Assembly (NCBI RefSeq): GCF_009862265.1
Contig: NZ_WWGX01000115.1
Span: 38,031 to 102,030 of the forward strand
DNA: 64,000 nucleotides
Origin: Streptomyces sp. SID8352
GTDB lineage: Bacteria; Actinomycetota; Actinomycetes; Streptomycetales; Streptomycetaceae
Direction: 5' to 3'
The notes under the pieces were generated by a model. That model was not told the DNA's origin. It made no database searches and saw nothing but the letters and a program-made list of their open reading frames with translations. A program made the position numbers and the translations under genes. Below, one piece after another: positions 1 through 8,657 of this stretch. Position 1 is the stretch's first letter, and each line of letters begins with the position of its first letter.

Positions 1-1
1 G

Positions 2-511
2 GCGGACGGCCCGGTGGGGGCGGGGAACGGCGCCGGGGTGGACGACTTCGCCGGGGCGGGGGCCGGGGGCACGGAGTGCGCGAGGGCCGGGAACGGCATC
101 CGGGCGGCGGGCCCCGCGGAGCCGCGGCGCGTCGGCAGGGTCCGGGCCCGCGAGCCCTCGGGAGCCGGGGACGGTCCCGGAACCGTGGCCACCGGCCGGC
201 CCCCGGCGGACGGTGCCGGGCGGGCGGCCGTGGCACCGGCCGCCGGAGCGGGCACCGCCACCGCGGCCCGGACCGGCACCGAAGCCGACACCGAGAGCGA
301 CACCGATAGGCACACCGCCGCGGCCGACGGCACCGGCACGGACCGGGACGGCGACATCACCGGACCGCACCCACACGCGGGCTCGGGCCCAGAGGCAGGC
401 GCAGGCGCACCCGCAGGCGCGGACGTCGACGACGGCACGGGCGTCGGCACCCGGCCCGAGGCCCGGCCGCCGCGACCGCGCCACGCGATGCGCGGGGAGG
501 CGCGAACATGA
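2..511 (+). CDS. 3' end of an upstream gene: low-complexity tail
   Basis: The reading frame is open at the left edge and ends in a TGA that overlaps the ATG of the next gene (ATGA at 508-511). This implies translational coupling with the ABC exporter downstream. The visible 169 residues are Ala/Gly/Thr/Asp/Pro/Arg-rich with no recognisable domain. The neighbouring exporter has a comparable low-complexity stretch rich in Gly-Thr pairs, so this may be the disordered C-terminal tail of a partner ABC half-transporter whose body lies outside the window. That partner assignment is inferred from the overlap and similar composition only. Confidence 0.45.
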   Translation, partial: ADGPVGAGNGAGVDDFAGAGAGGTECARAGNGIRAAGPAEPRRVGRVRAREPSGAGDGPGTVATGRPPADGAGRAAVAPAAGAGTATAARTGTEADTESDTDRHTAAADGTGTDRDGDITGPHPHAGSGPEAGAGAPAGADVDDGTGVGTRPEARPPRPRHAMRGEART

Positions 512-2508
512 CCGTTCTGCATGACCGTCCCCCGGCCGGGGGACGCGAGGGGTCCGGCGCCCTGCGGCGCGTCCTGCCGCCCGCCCGCCGGTTCCTCGCC
601 CGCCGCAAGGGCGCCGTCGCCCGGCTGACGCTGTGGTCGCTGGCCGAGTCGGCGCAGACGTTCCTCATCGGGTACGGCGTCGCCCGCTCGCTGGACGCGG
701 GGTTCCTCGCCGGGAGGACGGCGGTCGGGCTCGGCTGGCTGGCCGCGGCCGGGGTCGCCGTGCTGCTCGGGGCGCCCGTGGTGCGCGGGGTCTTCGCCCA
801 GCTCGCGGAGTTGACGGAGCCGCTGCGGGACCGGCTGGTGGAGCGCGCGGTGGACCGGTCCATGGCCGGTGCGCGGGTCCGCCCCGGCGGCGGGGACCGG
901 GCGGCCGTCTCCCGGCTGACCAATCAGGTCGAGATCGTGCGGGACAGCTTCGCGGGCCTGGTGCTGACCCTGCGTTCCTTCGTCTTCACCGCCGCCGGGG
1001 CCCTGGTGGGCCTGTTCTCCCTGGACCCGGCGCTGCTGGTGGTCGTGCTGCCGCCGCTCGCCGGGGGCCTGGCGCTGTTCCTGGCCACCCTGCGGCCGAC
1101 GGGGGCGGCGCAGCGGCGGGCACTCGCCGCCGACGAGGCCCTGGGCGATCATGTGGCCCGCACCCGGCGGGCGCTGCGCGACATCACCGCCTGCGGCACG
1201 GAGCCGGAGGTGGCGGAGCGGGGCGAGCGGCTCGTCGCGGAGGCCGCCGCGACGGCACGCGTCCTCGCCCGGTGGGCCGGACTGCGCACCCTGGCCCTGG
1301 GCATCGCGGGCCAGCTGCCGCTCCTGCTCCTGCTCCTGGCCGTCCCCGCCCTGAGGGACCGGGGCGTCTCGACCGGTGCCGTACTGGGTGCCTTCACCTA
1401 TCTGGCGCAGGCGCTCCTGCCCGCCCTGCACACCCTGATGACCGCGCTGGGCGCCGCGGGCACCCGGCTGCTGGTGGTCCTGGACCGGATCACCACGCCC
1501 CCCACGGGCCCCGGCAGCGCCGAGGAGCACCGTTCGCACCGACCGGAACCGGCGGACACCGGACCGCCGAACCCGGAGCAGGCCCGGGGGCCGGAGCCGG
1601 ACACACACACGGCCACCGGCACAGCCACGGGCCCGGGCACCGGCACCGGCACCGGCACCGGCACCGGCACCGGCACCGGCACCGGCACACAAACGAACAC
1701 GGGCACGGGAACAGGGACCCCGCCCGCCCCCCGCACCCCCGTCGAAGCCCGGGCGCCGCGGGCGCCCGTGCCGCCGCCCCGGCGCCCGGTGCCCGCCGTA
1801 CGCCTGCGGTCGGTGACGCTGGCGTACGGGGCGCGGGCGGAGCCGGTGCTGGACGCGCTCGACCTGTGCGTCGAGGAGGGGGAGCACCTGGCCGTCGTCG
1901 GACCGAGCGGCATCGGCAAGTCCACGCTCACCCGCCTGGTCGCCGGGACACTGGCCCCGACCCTCGGCACGGTGGAGGTCGCGGGCCGCCGGGTCACCGG
2001 TCTGCCGTCCACCGAACTGACTTCCCTGCGTGCCCTGTTGCCGCAGCAGGCGTACGTCTTCAGCGGTACGGTCCGGGAGAACCTCACCTATCTGCGGCCG
2101 GACGCGAGCGACGCGGAGGTCCTGGCCGCCGTGCGGGAGCTGGGTGCCGACGGGCTGGTGCGGCGGCTGGGCGGACCGGACGCGCCGCTACGGCCGGACG
2201 AGCTGTCCCAGGGCGAACGCCAACTCCTGGTGCTGGTACGGGCGTATCTCTCCCCGGCGCGGCTGCTGCTGCTCGACGAGGCGACGTGCCATCTGGACGC
2301 GGCGGCCGAGGCGCGGGCCGAGGAGGCGCTCGCCCGCCGGCCGGGGGCGCTGCTCGTGGTGGCGCACCGCATGTCGTCGGCGCTGCGGGCGGACCGGGTG
2401 CTGGTCCTGGACGGTGTCGGCGCGGACTGCGGCACCCACGGGGAACTGCTGGGCCGTTCACCGCTCTACCGGGATCTGGTGGGACACTGGGACGAGATCC
2501 GGGACTGA
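508..2508 (+). CDS. ABC exporter half-transporter (fused membrane and ATPase domains)
   Basis: A 666-residue ABC exporter with a membrane domain (about residues 30-330, several hydrophobic segments), a long low-complexity linker (about 335-435) and an ATPase domain (about 440-666). The ATPase has Walker A GPSGIGKST, a signature reading LSQGERQ, Walker B LLLLDEAT and an H-loop VVAHR, so it should hydrolyse ATP. Such proteins export peptides, lipids or small molecules as dimers. The ATGA overlap with the preceding gene suggests a heterodimer. The linker contains a run of Gly-Thr dipeptides from a hexanucleotide repeat, which is unusual because this linker is normally short. The substrate cannot be told from sequence. 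The gene faces a response regulator tail to tail. Confidence 0.85.
   Translation: MTVLHDRPPAGGREGSGALRRVLPPARRFLARRKGAVARLTLWSLAESAQTFLIGYGVARSLDAGFLAGRTAVGLGWLAAAGVAVLLGAPVVRGVFAQLAELTEPLRDRLVERAVDRSMAGARVRPGGGDRAAVSRLTNQVEIVRDSFAGLVLTLRSFVFTAAGALVGLFSLDPALLVVVLPPLAGGLALFLATLRPTGAAQRRALAADEALGDHVARTRRALRDITACGTEPEVAERGERLVAEAAATARVLARWAGLRTLALGIAGQLPLLLLLLAVPALRDRGVSTGAVLGAFTYLAQALLPALHTLMTALGAAGTRLLVVLDRITTPPTGPGSAEEHRSHRPEPADTGPPNPEQARGPEPDTHTATGTATGPGTGTGTGTGTGTGTGTGTQTNTGTGTGTPPAPRTPVEARAPRAPVPPPRRPVPAVRLRSVTLAYGARAEPVLDALDLCVEEGEHLAVVGPSGIGKSTLTRLVAGTLAPTLGTVEVAGRRVTGLPSTELTSLRALLPQQAYVFSGTVRENLTYLRPDASDAEVLAAVRELGADGLVRRLGGPDAPLRPDELSQGERQLLVLVRAYLSPARLLLLDEATCHLDAAAEARAEEALARRPGALLVVAHRMSSALRADRVLVLDGVGADCGTHGELLGRSPLYRDLVGHWDEIRD
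1636..1683 (+). repeat. (GGCACC)8 microsatellite in the ABC exporter linker
   Basis: Eight perfect GGCACC hexamers followed by one imperfect copy (GGCACA). The repeat is in frame and encodes alternating Gly-Thr in the linker between the membrane and ATPase domains. Copy-number changes would stay in frame and alter only linker length. Confidence 0.9.
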
Positions 2509-2546
2509 CCGCGCGCAGCCGGCGCGCCCGGTGCCCCACCCGCGCG

Positions 2547-3143
2547 TCACATCCAGCCGGCGCTCTGCACTATGCGTATCGCGTCGACGCGGTTGCGCGC
2601 GCCGACCTTGCGTATCGCGCTGGCCATGTAGTTGCGCACCGTGCCCCGCGACAGGTGCAGGGCGCCGGCGATCTCCGCGACCGACGCGCCCTGGGCCGCC
2701 CGCGAGACGACGCTCAGCTCGCGCGCCGTCAGCGGCCGCTGCGAGGCGGCGAGCAGGGCGACGCTGAGCTTCTCGTCGACGAACCGTTCCCCCTTGGCGA
2801 CGGCGTGCACGGCGGAGATCAGCCGCTGGGAGGGGGCGTCCTTGTTGACGAAGCCGAGCGCACCGGCGTCGAAGGCGCGGCGCAGCACGCCCGGCCGTTC
2901 GGGCGCGGTCAGGACGATCAGTCCGGTCCCGCCCAGGCGCCAGTACGGTGCCCGGCGCGGCTCCTCCTCTCCGGCGAGACACTCCCCGTCCACGACACAG
3001 ACGTCCGGCGGAAGGTCGTCCTCGTCCGGTTCGACACCTCTGGAGGACATCGACGAGACGTCGAAGCCCTCTGAGGAGAGCAGCAGTTGAGCCAGTGCCG
3101 AACGCATCAGCAGCGAGTCGTGCACCACGAGAACACGCACCAT
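2547..3143 (-). CDS. NarL/LuxR-family response regulator, orphan
   Basis: A 198-residue two-domain regulator. The N-terminal receiver region (about 1-115) has a candidate phospho-acceptor Asp in PDVCVVDGE and a conserved Lys in VNKDAP. The C-terminal LuxR-type helix-turn-helix (about 135-195) includes PLTARELSVVSRAAQG and LSRGTVRNYM. The N-terminal acidic pocket is reduced (HD rather than DD/ED), so phosphorylation may be weak or absent. I chose the ATG at 3143; a TTG two codons upstream is possible. No sensor kinase lies nearby, so this is an orphan in the window. It converges on the ABC exporter gene with about 40 bp between their ends. Confidence 0.85.
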   Translation of the reverse strand: MVRVLVVHDSLLMRSALAQLLLSSEGFDVSSMSSRGVEPDEDDLPPDVCVVDGECLAGEEEPRRAPYWRLGGTGLIVLTAPERPGVLRRAFDAGALGFVNKDAPSQRLISAVHAVAKGERFVDEKLSVALLAASQRPLTARELSVVSRAAQGASVAEIAGALHLSRGTVRNYMASAIRKVGARNRVDAIRIVQSAGWM

Positions 3144-3592
3144 GTGCAACCCCCAAGGTCTCCGGGCATCCTTCGCGAACCACCCGGCTCGTCCCCCATT
3201 TCGTCAGCCGTTTGCCCCGGTGACCGGGGGGTGAAGCACCCGTGACACCGCGCCGGGCCGCGAGACGACGGCAACACGCCGTTCTCCGGCGGCCCGGTGT
3301 CGAATGGGGGTACGAAACGGGAGGCCGGAAGTAGCTCCGGCCCCCCGCGAATCGAACATGCTGACCATCAGTGAGCGTGCGGTTACTCCAGCTCGTGGGT
3401 CGGCTGTGACGGCGCGTGTCCCGACGGGCGGCTCCCCGACGAAAAAAGGACACGTCCCGGCGGCGCGCCGCAGACCGAAAACATTCGAAGCGAACATGGC
3501 TGGAAACACCCGGCGGAGTTGCTTCCGGCGCGCCGTGCCGGGTGGCGGTGTCCACGGCACCACCACCCGGCGCGGTTCCCCGGCGCGCGGGG
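3144..3592. other. Intergenic region with no convincing gene
   Basis: About 450 bp between the start of the response regulator and the end of the ABC-2 permease, both leftward. It should hold the regulator's promoter and the terminator of the cluster ending at 3593. I saw no gene with credible codon pattern, no strong long-stem terminator and no recognisable operator. Confidence 0.5.
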
Positions 3593-4474
3593 TCAGGAGT
3601 AGCGGGTGACCAGCCCCCGGCGGCGGAAGGTGCGCAGCATCCGCAGCAGGGCGTAGAGGCTGAGGGCGGCGAGGGCGGCGGTGCCCGCGGCGGCCAGACC
3701 GAGCCGTCCCCAGGAGATGCCGTGCCCGGCGGCCAGGTCCCGGCCGACCGCGAACACATGGGTGGTGGGGAGCAGTTGGGCGATGGGGCGCAGCGCGGCG
3801 GGCAGCGTGGAGACGGGTGAGAACACCCCGGAGAGCGGCATCACCACGGACAGCGCTCCCCAGACGAGGGCCTCGGCCCCGCTGCCGAAGCGCAGGACCA
3901 GGCCGACCACCAGGAGCGCCACCGACCAGCCGCACACCAGCAGCAGGGCGGCGACGGGAATCAGCCCGAACCCGAGGGTGGTGACGTCGAACGCGTAGGC
4001 GCCGAAGGCGAGGGCGGCGACGGCCAGGGTGCCGGCGGCGGTGCGGACGAGGGCGAAGAGGCCGACTCCGGCGAGGTACTCCCAGGCGCGGGTCGGGGTG
4101 GCGAGCAGTCCCAGGATGTTGCGGGACCAGGTCTCCTCCAGGAAGCCGGTGGCCAGGGAGATCTGCGTCTGGTGGACGAGGTGCCAGAGCACCGTGCCGC
4201 TGAGCAGGTAGACGGTGACGGTGGCCGCGGTGCCGGGTTCGCCGCCCGCGGCCTCGGCGGCCTGTGCGGCGAACAGTCCGATGGAGCCGTAGAGCAGGGT
4301 GTCGACGAGGGGCCAGACCAGGACGTCGAAGAAGCGGTGCGGGCTGCGCTTGAGGACGAGCCACTGCCGCCGGGCGACGGCGAGGACCCGGTGCAGGGAG
4401 GCCGAGGCCGGGGTGCGCAGGGCCTCGCTGCCCGGTCCGGCGGGCGGCGCGGGGGTGACGGGGGTGGTGGTCAT
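3593..4474 (-). CDS. ABC-2 type transporter permease (NodJ/DrrB-like)
   Basis: A 293-residue membrane protein with about six hydrophobic segments. An N-terminal cytoplasmic stretch (VLAVARRQWLVLKRSPHR) precedes the first segment, as in DrrB/NodJ-type ABC-2 permeases. It should form the membrane channel of an exporter powered by the ATPase encoded immediately upstream. The ATG at 4474 overlaps the TGA of that gene (ATGA), so the two are translationally coupled. NodIJ exporters of lipochito-oligosaccharides belong to this class, as do drug and polysaccharide exporters. The link to a modified sugar substrate comes from the deacetylase, glycosidase and methyltransferase genes upstream and is inference. 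It is the last gene of the leftward cluster. Confidence 0.82.
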   Translation of the reverse strand: MTTTPVTPAPPAGPGSEALRTPASASLHRVLAVARRQWLVLKRSPHRFFDVLVWPLVDTLLYGSIGLFAAQAAEAAGGEPGTAATVTVYLLSGTVLWHLVHQTQISLATGFLEETWSRNILGLLATPTRAWEYLAGVGLFALVRTAAGTLAVAALAFGAYAFDVTTLGFGLIPVAALLLVCGWSVALLVVGLVLRFGSGAEALVWGALSVVMPLSGVFSPVSTLPAALRPIAQLLPTTHVFAVGRDLAAGHGISWGRLGLAAAGTAALAALSLYALLRMLRTFRRRGLVTRYS

Positions 4475-5265
4475 GCGGCGGCCCCGTCCCGTGCCGTGCC
4501 GGAGCCGTCCCGGCCGGGCTCCCCCGCGAGGTGCAGGAAGACGCCCTCCAGGTCGTCGCGGCCGAAGCGCCCGGCGACCTCGGCGGGCGTGCCGTCGGCG
4601 GCGATGCGCCCGAGGCGCAGGAAGACGACCCGCTCGCAGAGCCGTTCCACCTCGACCATGTCGTGGCTGGTGACCAGCAGCGCCGTGCCCTCCTCCGCGC
4701 ACAGGTCGAGCAGCGCGGTGCGCACCCGCAGGGCGATGTCCGGGTCGAGCGAGGCGGTGGGTTCGTCGAGGACCATCAGCCGGGGGCGGTGCAGCGCGGC
4801 CTTGGCGATGCCCACCAGGGTGCGCTGCCCGCTGGACAGCTCGGTGCCGATGGCCCCGGCGAGATGGCCGATGCCGAAGCGGGTGAGGGCCCGTTCCACG
4901 GCGCCGCGGGCGTCGCGCAGCCCGTACAGGTCTGCGTACAGCCGCAGGTACTCGCGGACCTTGACCCGGTCGGGCAGGGGCAGGTATCCGGCCACGAAGC
5001 CGAGGCCCTGCATGGCGCGGGCGCGCCGTCCCTCCAGCGGGTGGCCGAGGATCTCCACGCCGCCCGCGTCCGGCCGGACGGCGCCGAGGCACATCAGGAG
5101 CGTGGTGGTCTTCCCGGCTCCGTTCGGCCCGAGGAGACCGAGGCGCTCCCCGGCGTGCACGGTGAGGTCGACGCCGTCCACGGCGCGTCCCCTGCGGTAC
5201 TCCTTGACCAGGCCCCGGGCGGCGAGGACGACCGGCCGCTCGGGCGGGGCGGTGCCGGTCAGCAC
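4471..5265 (-). CDS. ABC-2 type transporter ATP-binding protein (NodI/DrrA-like)
   Basis: A 264-residue ATPase with Walker A GPNGAGKTT, signature LSSGQRT, Walker B LMVLDEPT with following SLDPD, and an H-loop (TSHD). The layout and the C-terminal segment after the ATPase core fit the DrrA/NodI subfamily that pairs with ABC-2 permeases. It should energise export through the permease encoded next. The likely start is GTG at 5265, which overlaps the end of the PIG-L gene by 7 bp. Its stop overlaps the permease start. These overlaps place deacetylase, ATPase and permease in one translationally linked unit. Confidence 0.88.
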   Translation of the reverse strand: MLTGTAPPERPVVLAARGLVKEYRRGRAVDGVDLTVHAGERLGLLGPNGAGKTTTLLMCLGAVRPDAGGVEILGHPLEGRRARAMQGLGFVAGYLPLPDRVKVREYLRLYADLYGLRDARGAVERALTRFGIGHLAGAIGTELSSGQRTLVGIAKAALHRPRLMVLDEPTASLDPDIALRVRTALLDLCAEEGTALLVTSHDMVEVERLCERVVFLRLGRIAADGTPAEVAGRFGRDDLEGVFLHLAGEPGRDGSGTARDGAAA

Positions 5266-6038
5266 GCCGGGCTCCCCTCGGCGGGCCGTCCGGCGGCGGG
5301 GGCCGTCGCCTCCAGGGACCAGACCAGCTCGGCGCGCAGCGGTCCGGTGCGGGCGAGGAAGCCGCCGTGCTCCTCGGCGACCGGGGCCAGTTGGGAGCCG
5401 TGGCACAGGACGGCGGCGCGTTTGGCGGCCCACTGGGCGTCGTCGAGGGTCAGGGCGTGGCGGACGGTGGTGCGGTGGGTCGTGAGGAGGTCCTGGTAGG
5501 CGAGTCCGCACCGGGAGCTGCGGGCGAGCGCGTCGCTCGCCGCGGGGGTGCCCCACTCGGGCAGGTGGCCGGTGTAGGGCAGGTCGGCGTAGATCCAGGG
5601 CGGCGGCGCGCCCAGGTCGGCGAGGACACGCAGGGCGACGCGCCGCACGGCCTCGTGGTCGGGCTGGTTGCTGCCGAGCGGGGCGAGGACCAGGGTGTCG
5701 CCGGACAGTTCGCGCAGGAAGGCCGCGAGTCCGTCGAGGGTGGCTCCCTCGGGGGCGTAGGGGCCGTCGGCGTGGTCGAGGAGCACCTGGCGGGCGCCCA
5801 TCAGGGCGCAGGCGGCGGCGTCCTCGGCGCGGCGCGCCCGGTGGGCCTCGGCGGCGGAGGAGAAGCCGCACTGGGTGTCCCACCAGGAGACGGGGGCGTC
5901 GGGGGCGGGCACCCCGCCGTGGACGGTGACGATGTCGACGGGGCCGGGCAGCTCGGGCAGCAGCCCGGCGAGCGAGAGGGCCGCGTCGTCGAAGTGCGGG
6001 GACAGGACGACGGTACGGGGACGTGCGGGGGGCGCCAT
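5259..6038 (-). CDS. PIG-L/LmbE family N-acetylglucosaminide deacetylase-like protein
   Basis: A 259-residue PIG-L family protein. The family removes acetyl groups from N-acetylglucosamine-type amides using zinc. The metal motif is seen as PHFDDAAL near residue 15 (family form AHPDDE) and the later His/Asp pair in NQPDHEAV near residue 130. The Asp-Asp and His ligands are kept, but the usual Glu after DD is Ala. No signal peptide is visible, so it should act in the cytoplasm. It precedes and overlaps an ABC-2 ATPase gene and sits in a cluster with a GH3 glycosidase and a NodS-type methyltransferase. This fits deacetylation of a GlcNAc unit to expose an amine for methylation. The ATG at 6038 has a purine-rich AAAGGA upstream. 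Confidence 0.8.
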   Translation of the reverse strand: MAPPARPRTVVLSPHFDDAALSLAGLLPELPGPVDIVTVHGGVPAPDAPVSWWDTQCGFSSAAEAHRARRAEDAAACALMGARQVLLDHADGPYAPEGATLDGLAAFLRELSGDTLVLAPLGSNQPDHEAVRRVALRVLADLGAPPPWIYADLPYTGHLPEWGTPAASDALARSSRCGLAYQDLLTTHRTTVRHALTLDDAQWAAKRAAVLCHGSQLAPVAEEHGGFLARTGPLRAELVWSLEATAPAAGRPAEGSPAC

Positions 6039-6427
6039 GGTCGCGCGGTCCTTTCGGGGACAGGCGTGGGAGAGGGAGAGGCGGAGGGAGGAGGGGAACG
6101 GGCGCGAGGGGCCGGGCCCCGCGCGCCGCGCCGGGCCGGGACCGGCCGGGGTCCGGGTCCCGGCCCCCGGTGCGGGGACCGGTGCCGGACGCGGAGCACG
6201 GCCGCCGGCGCGCGGGACGCGCGCGGCCCGGGGCCACGGGTGCGCCGGTGCCGTCCGGTGGTCCGGCGGGCCCGGCGGACGGGCACGGTCCGGCTGCCCG
6301 GCCGCGGTCCCGGTCCGGACGGTGCGGCCCGGTCCCGGGCGGGAGTCGGGGGGTGGATGACAGGGGGCGGGGGACATGGGGACCGAGCCCGGCCGGGTGC
6401 CGCGCCGTCCGGTGGCCGGCCGACGCC
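6039..6427. other. GC-rich gap inside the deacetylase/exporter cluster
   Basis: About 390 bp of roughly 80% GC separate the DUF1796 gene from the PIG-L gene, both leftward. I see no coding pattern, strong hairpin terminator or second dre-like operator here. It might contain a separate promoter for the deacetylase-exporter half, or a long untranslated spacer. Confidence 0.5.
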
Positions 6428-7162
6428 TCACGCGGCGGGCCGGGCCCCGGCCGTGCCCGGGGCGGGGGCGCGGCGGCGCAGGGGGAAGGGGGCCAGGGCC
6501 CGGTCCCATCCGGCGTCGTCGCCCTCCCAACGCCCGGGGACGGGCTCCACGGTGTCCCAGCGGATGCCGTCCGGGAGGCGGGCGGCGGACCGGGACGGCG
6601 GCGGGGTCCGGCGCAGCCACAGAAGGCCGAACCGGTGCCCGGGGTGCGACCGGGACAGGGCCGCGCGCAGCCGCAGCAGATCGTCGGTGTCCGACTCGTC
6701 GAAGGCGTCGTGGTGGACGTACAGCACCCGGGCGGCCGAGGCGGACGTCGCCCGCCACCGTTCGGCGAGGAAGTCGAACTTCTTTCTCACCCGGGGGAGT
6801 TGACGGTCGATGGCGTCCTGGGTGAGCAGTCCGCCGGGGGCGTCGGCGTCCGCCCCGAACTCGTGGAAGAAGCGGATGTCGGAGCCCCGGTCGAGGGCGC
6901 AGGCGCCGTCGCTGAAGGGCTCGCTCAGCCCCGGGCGGAGCACGTTGGCGAAGTCGGCCTCCAGGGTCTCGATGACGGAGGCGAGTTCGAGGTCGAGCCA
7001 GTCGAAGTAGTGGGCCCGGTCCTCACCGGTGATGCGGCGGATCTGGTGGGTGGACTCGCAGTGGTAGCCGAGCCCGACGCACAGGTCGTACACGCTGTCG
7101 CTCCCATGGGCTTCGGTGGGCTGGGGGTCGCGTCGCAAGGAGCCGTGGAGGGGGCGGGTCAC
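6428..7162 (-). CDS. DUF1796-type putative papain-like cysteine peptidase
   Basis: A 244-residue cytoplasmic protein resembling the DUF1796 family. The pattern is a glycine-rich turn with a Cys (GLGYHCESTHQIRR, about residues 30-43), then YFDWLDLEL, then a later His in LYVHHDAFDESD. This matches the Cys...FDW...His layout proposed for papain-like peptidases. The biochemical role of the family is not established; members often lie beside glycan or cell-surface genes. The start is GTG at 7162, overlapping the GH3 stop as GTGA, so it is translated with the glycosidase. The last 20 residues are Ala/Pro/Arg-rich and probably disordered. Confidence 0.65.
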   Translation of the reverse strand: MTRPLHGSLRRDPQPTEAHGSDSVYDLCVGLGYHCESTHQIRRITGEDRAHYFDWLDLELASVIETLEADFANVLRPGLSEPFSDGACALDRGSDIRFFHEFGADADAPGGLLTQDAIDRQLPRVRKKFDFLAERWRATSASAARVLYVHHDAFDESDTDDLLRLRAALSRSHPGHRFGLLWLRRTPPPSRSAARLPDGIRWDTVEPVPGRWEGDDAGWDRALAPFPLRRRAPAPGTAGARPAA

Positions 7163-8652
7163 CGTTCGCGCAGCGGGCCGGTCCAGGCCCTGCCGGTGAG
7201 GAGTTCGGCGGCGGCCACGGCGTTGGCGAGACCGGCACCGCGGGTGAGCAGCAGCGGGGGGTCGAGCAGTCCGGGTGCCGGTTCCAGGCCCATGTCGACG
7301 GTGACGAGGCCGGGCCTGCGGGCCCGCAGGGCGGCCAGGGCGTCGCGCTGCCAGGGGTGGCGGGCGGCGTCGCGGACGACGACGGCGAGCGGACCGTCGT
7401 CGGGCAGCGGGACGCCGTCCGGCGCGGTCTCGGGGGTGACGTCGGTCGCGGAGGCGAGCCGGCCGAGCCCCGCGAGGGCGTCCTCCAGCCCCCAGGGGGC
7501 CACGCCCACCGCCATGTTGGCCTCACCGGCGAGCCGCACGGTGTGCAGCGACCGGCCGTCGGGGCCGGGCAGTCCGGTGGCCGCGAGGGCGCGGCGGGCG
7601 GCAACGAGGCCGATGCCGTGCCGGGGGGCGCCCGTGGTGGTCGGGACGGCCCAGCGGCGCAGCGCGGTGACGCGGGCGGCGGCCTCCTCCAGCCGTGCGA
7701 GGGTCAGCTCGCCCTTGGCCAGGGCCTCCTCGACCGCCCGGTGCACCTCGGGCAGCACGTGCTCCACGCCACTGGCGCCGAGGACGACGAGGTCGACGCC
7801 GGCGGCCCAGGCGAGCACCGCCGCGCCGCCGAAGCCCCAGCGGTCGAGGACGGGGGCCATCTCCAGGGCGTCGCTGACGACGACGCCGTCGTAGCCCAGT
7901 TCGTCGCGGAGCAGTCCGGTGACGATGCGGGGGCTGAGGGTGGCGGGCGGCTCCGCGAGGTGCGGCAGCCGGATGTGGCCGACCATGACGGCCCGGGCCC
8001 CGGCGGCGGCTCCCGCGGCGAACGGCGGCAGGTCGAGGGCGCGCAGCGCGGCCAGGTCGCGGTCGATGTCGGGGAAGGCTGTGTGGGAGTCGACGCCGGT
8101 GTCGCCGTGGCCGGGGAAGTGCTTGAGGGTGGCGGCGACCCCGTTCTCCTGGAGTCCCCGCACGAAGGCCTCGGTGTGCCGGGCGACGCGCGGGGCGTCG
8201 GCGCCGAAGGAGCGGACCCCGATGATGGGGTTGTCGGGCTGGGAGTTGACGTCGGCGCAGGGGCCGAAGCAGAGGTTGACACCGGCCTCGGCCAGATCGG
8301 CGCCGATGGCGCGGGCGACGTCGCGGGTGAGGTCGGTGTCGTCGACGGCCCCAAGGGCGTGGTTGCCCGGGTAGGGGCTGCCCCGGTGGTAGTCGAGGCG
8401 GGTGACGTCACCGCCCTCCTCGTCCAGGGCGATCAGCACATCGGGGCGGACGGCGCGCAGGGGCGCGGCGATGTCCTCGTGGAAGGTGCCGTACGGCGCG
8501 GCGCCGGGCTCGGCGGGGGGCGTCAGGTTGGTGCCGAAGATCCCGACACCGGCGAGGCCGTCCGCCACGGCGGCGCGTATCCACTCGGGCGGTGTCCGGC
8601 CTTCGTAGGAGGCCATCAGGCAGGAGTTGACCAGGGAAGCGACGGTACTCAC
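7159..8652 (-). CDS. Glycoside hydrolase family 3, beta-N-acetylhexosaminidase-like
   Basis: A 497-residue GH3 enzyme. The N-terminal TIM-barrel (about 1-330) holds KHFPGHGDTGVDSH, the NagZ-type loop with the Asp-His acid/base pair, and the nucleophile Asp in VVSDALEM. A smaller C-terminal domain follows. The NagZ branch releases N-acetylglucosamine from cell-wall or chitin fragments. No signal peptide is seen, so it should act inside the cell. The GTG at 8652 lies just after the methyltransferase stop (8658) with GAAGG upstream. With a DasR-type operator at the head of the cluster, it could trim or recycle a chito-oligosaccharide, or serve as a resistance copy against a hexosaminidase inhibitor. 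That role is inference. Confidence 0.85.
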   Translation of the reverse strand: MSTVASLVNSCLMASYEGRTPPEWIRAAVADGLAGVGIFGTNLTPPAEPGAAPYGTFHEDIAAPLRAVRPDVLIALDEEGGDVTRLDYHRGSPYPGNHALGAVDDTDLTRDVARAIGADLAEAGVNLCFGPCADVNSQPDNPIIGVRSFGADAPRVARHTEAFVRGLQENGVAATLKHFPGHGDTGVDSHTAFPDIDRDLAALRALDLPPFAAGAAAGARAVMVGHIRLPHLAEPPATLSPRIVTGLLRDELGYDGVVVSDALEMAPVLDRWGFGGAAVLAWAAGVDLVVLGASGVEHVLPEVHRAVEEALAKGELTLARLEEAAARVTALRRWAVPTTTGAPRHGIGLVAARRALAATGLPGPDGRSLHTVRLAGEANMAVGVAPWGLEDALAGLGRLASATDVTPETAPDGVPLPDDGPLAVVVRDAARHPWQRDALAALRARRPGLVTVDMGLEPAPGLLDPPLLLTRGAGLANAVAAAELLTGRAWTGPLRER

Positions 8653-8657
8653 TGAGG

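Noticed and set aside
633..3074. A very long open frame (about 813 codons) overlapping the ABC exporter and response regulator.
   Set aside because: It is out of frame with clear domains on both genes and consists of Gly/Ala/Arg-rich shadow sequence typical of high-GC DNA.
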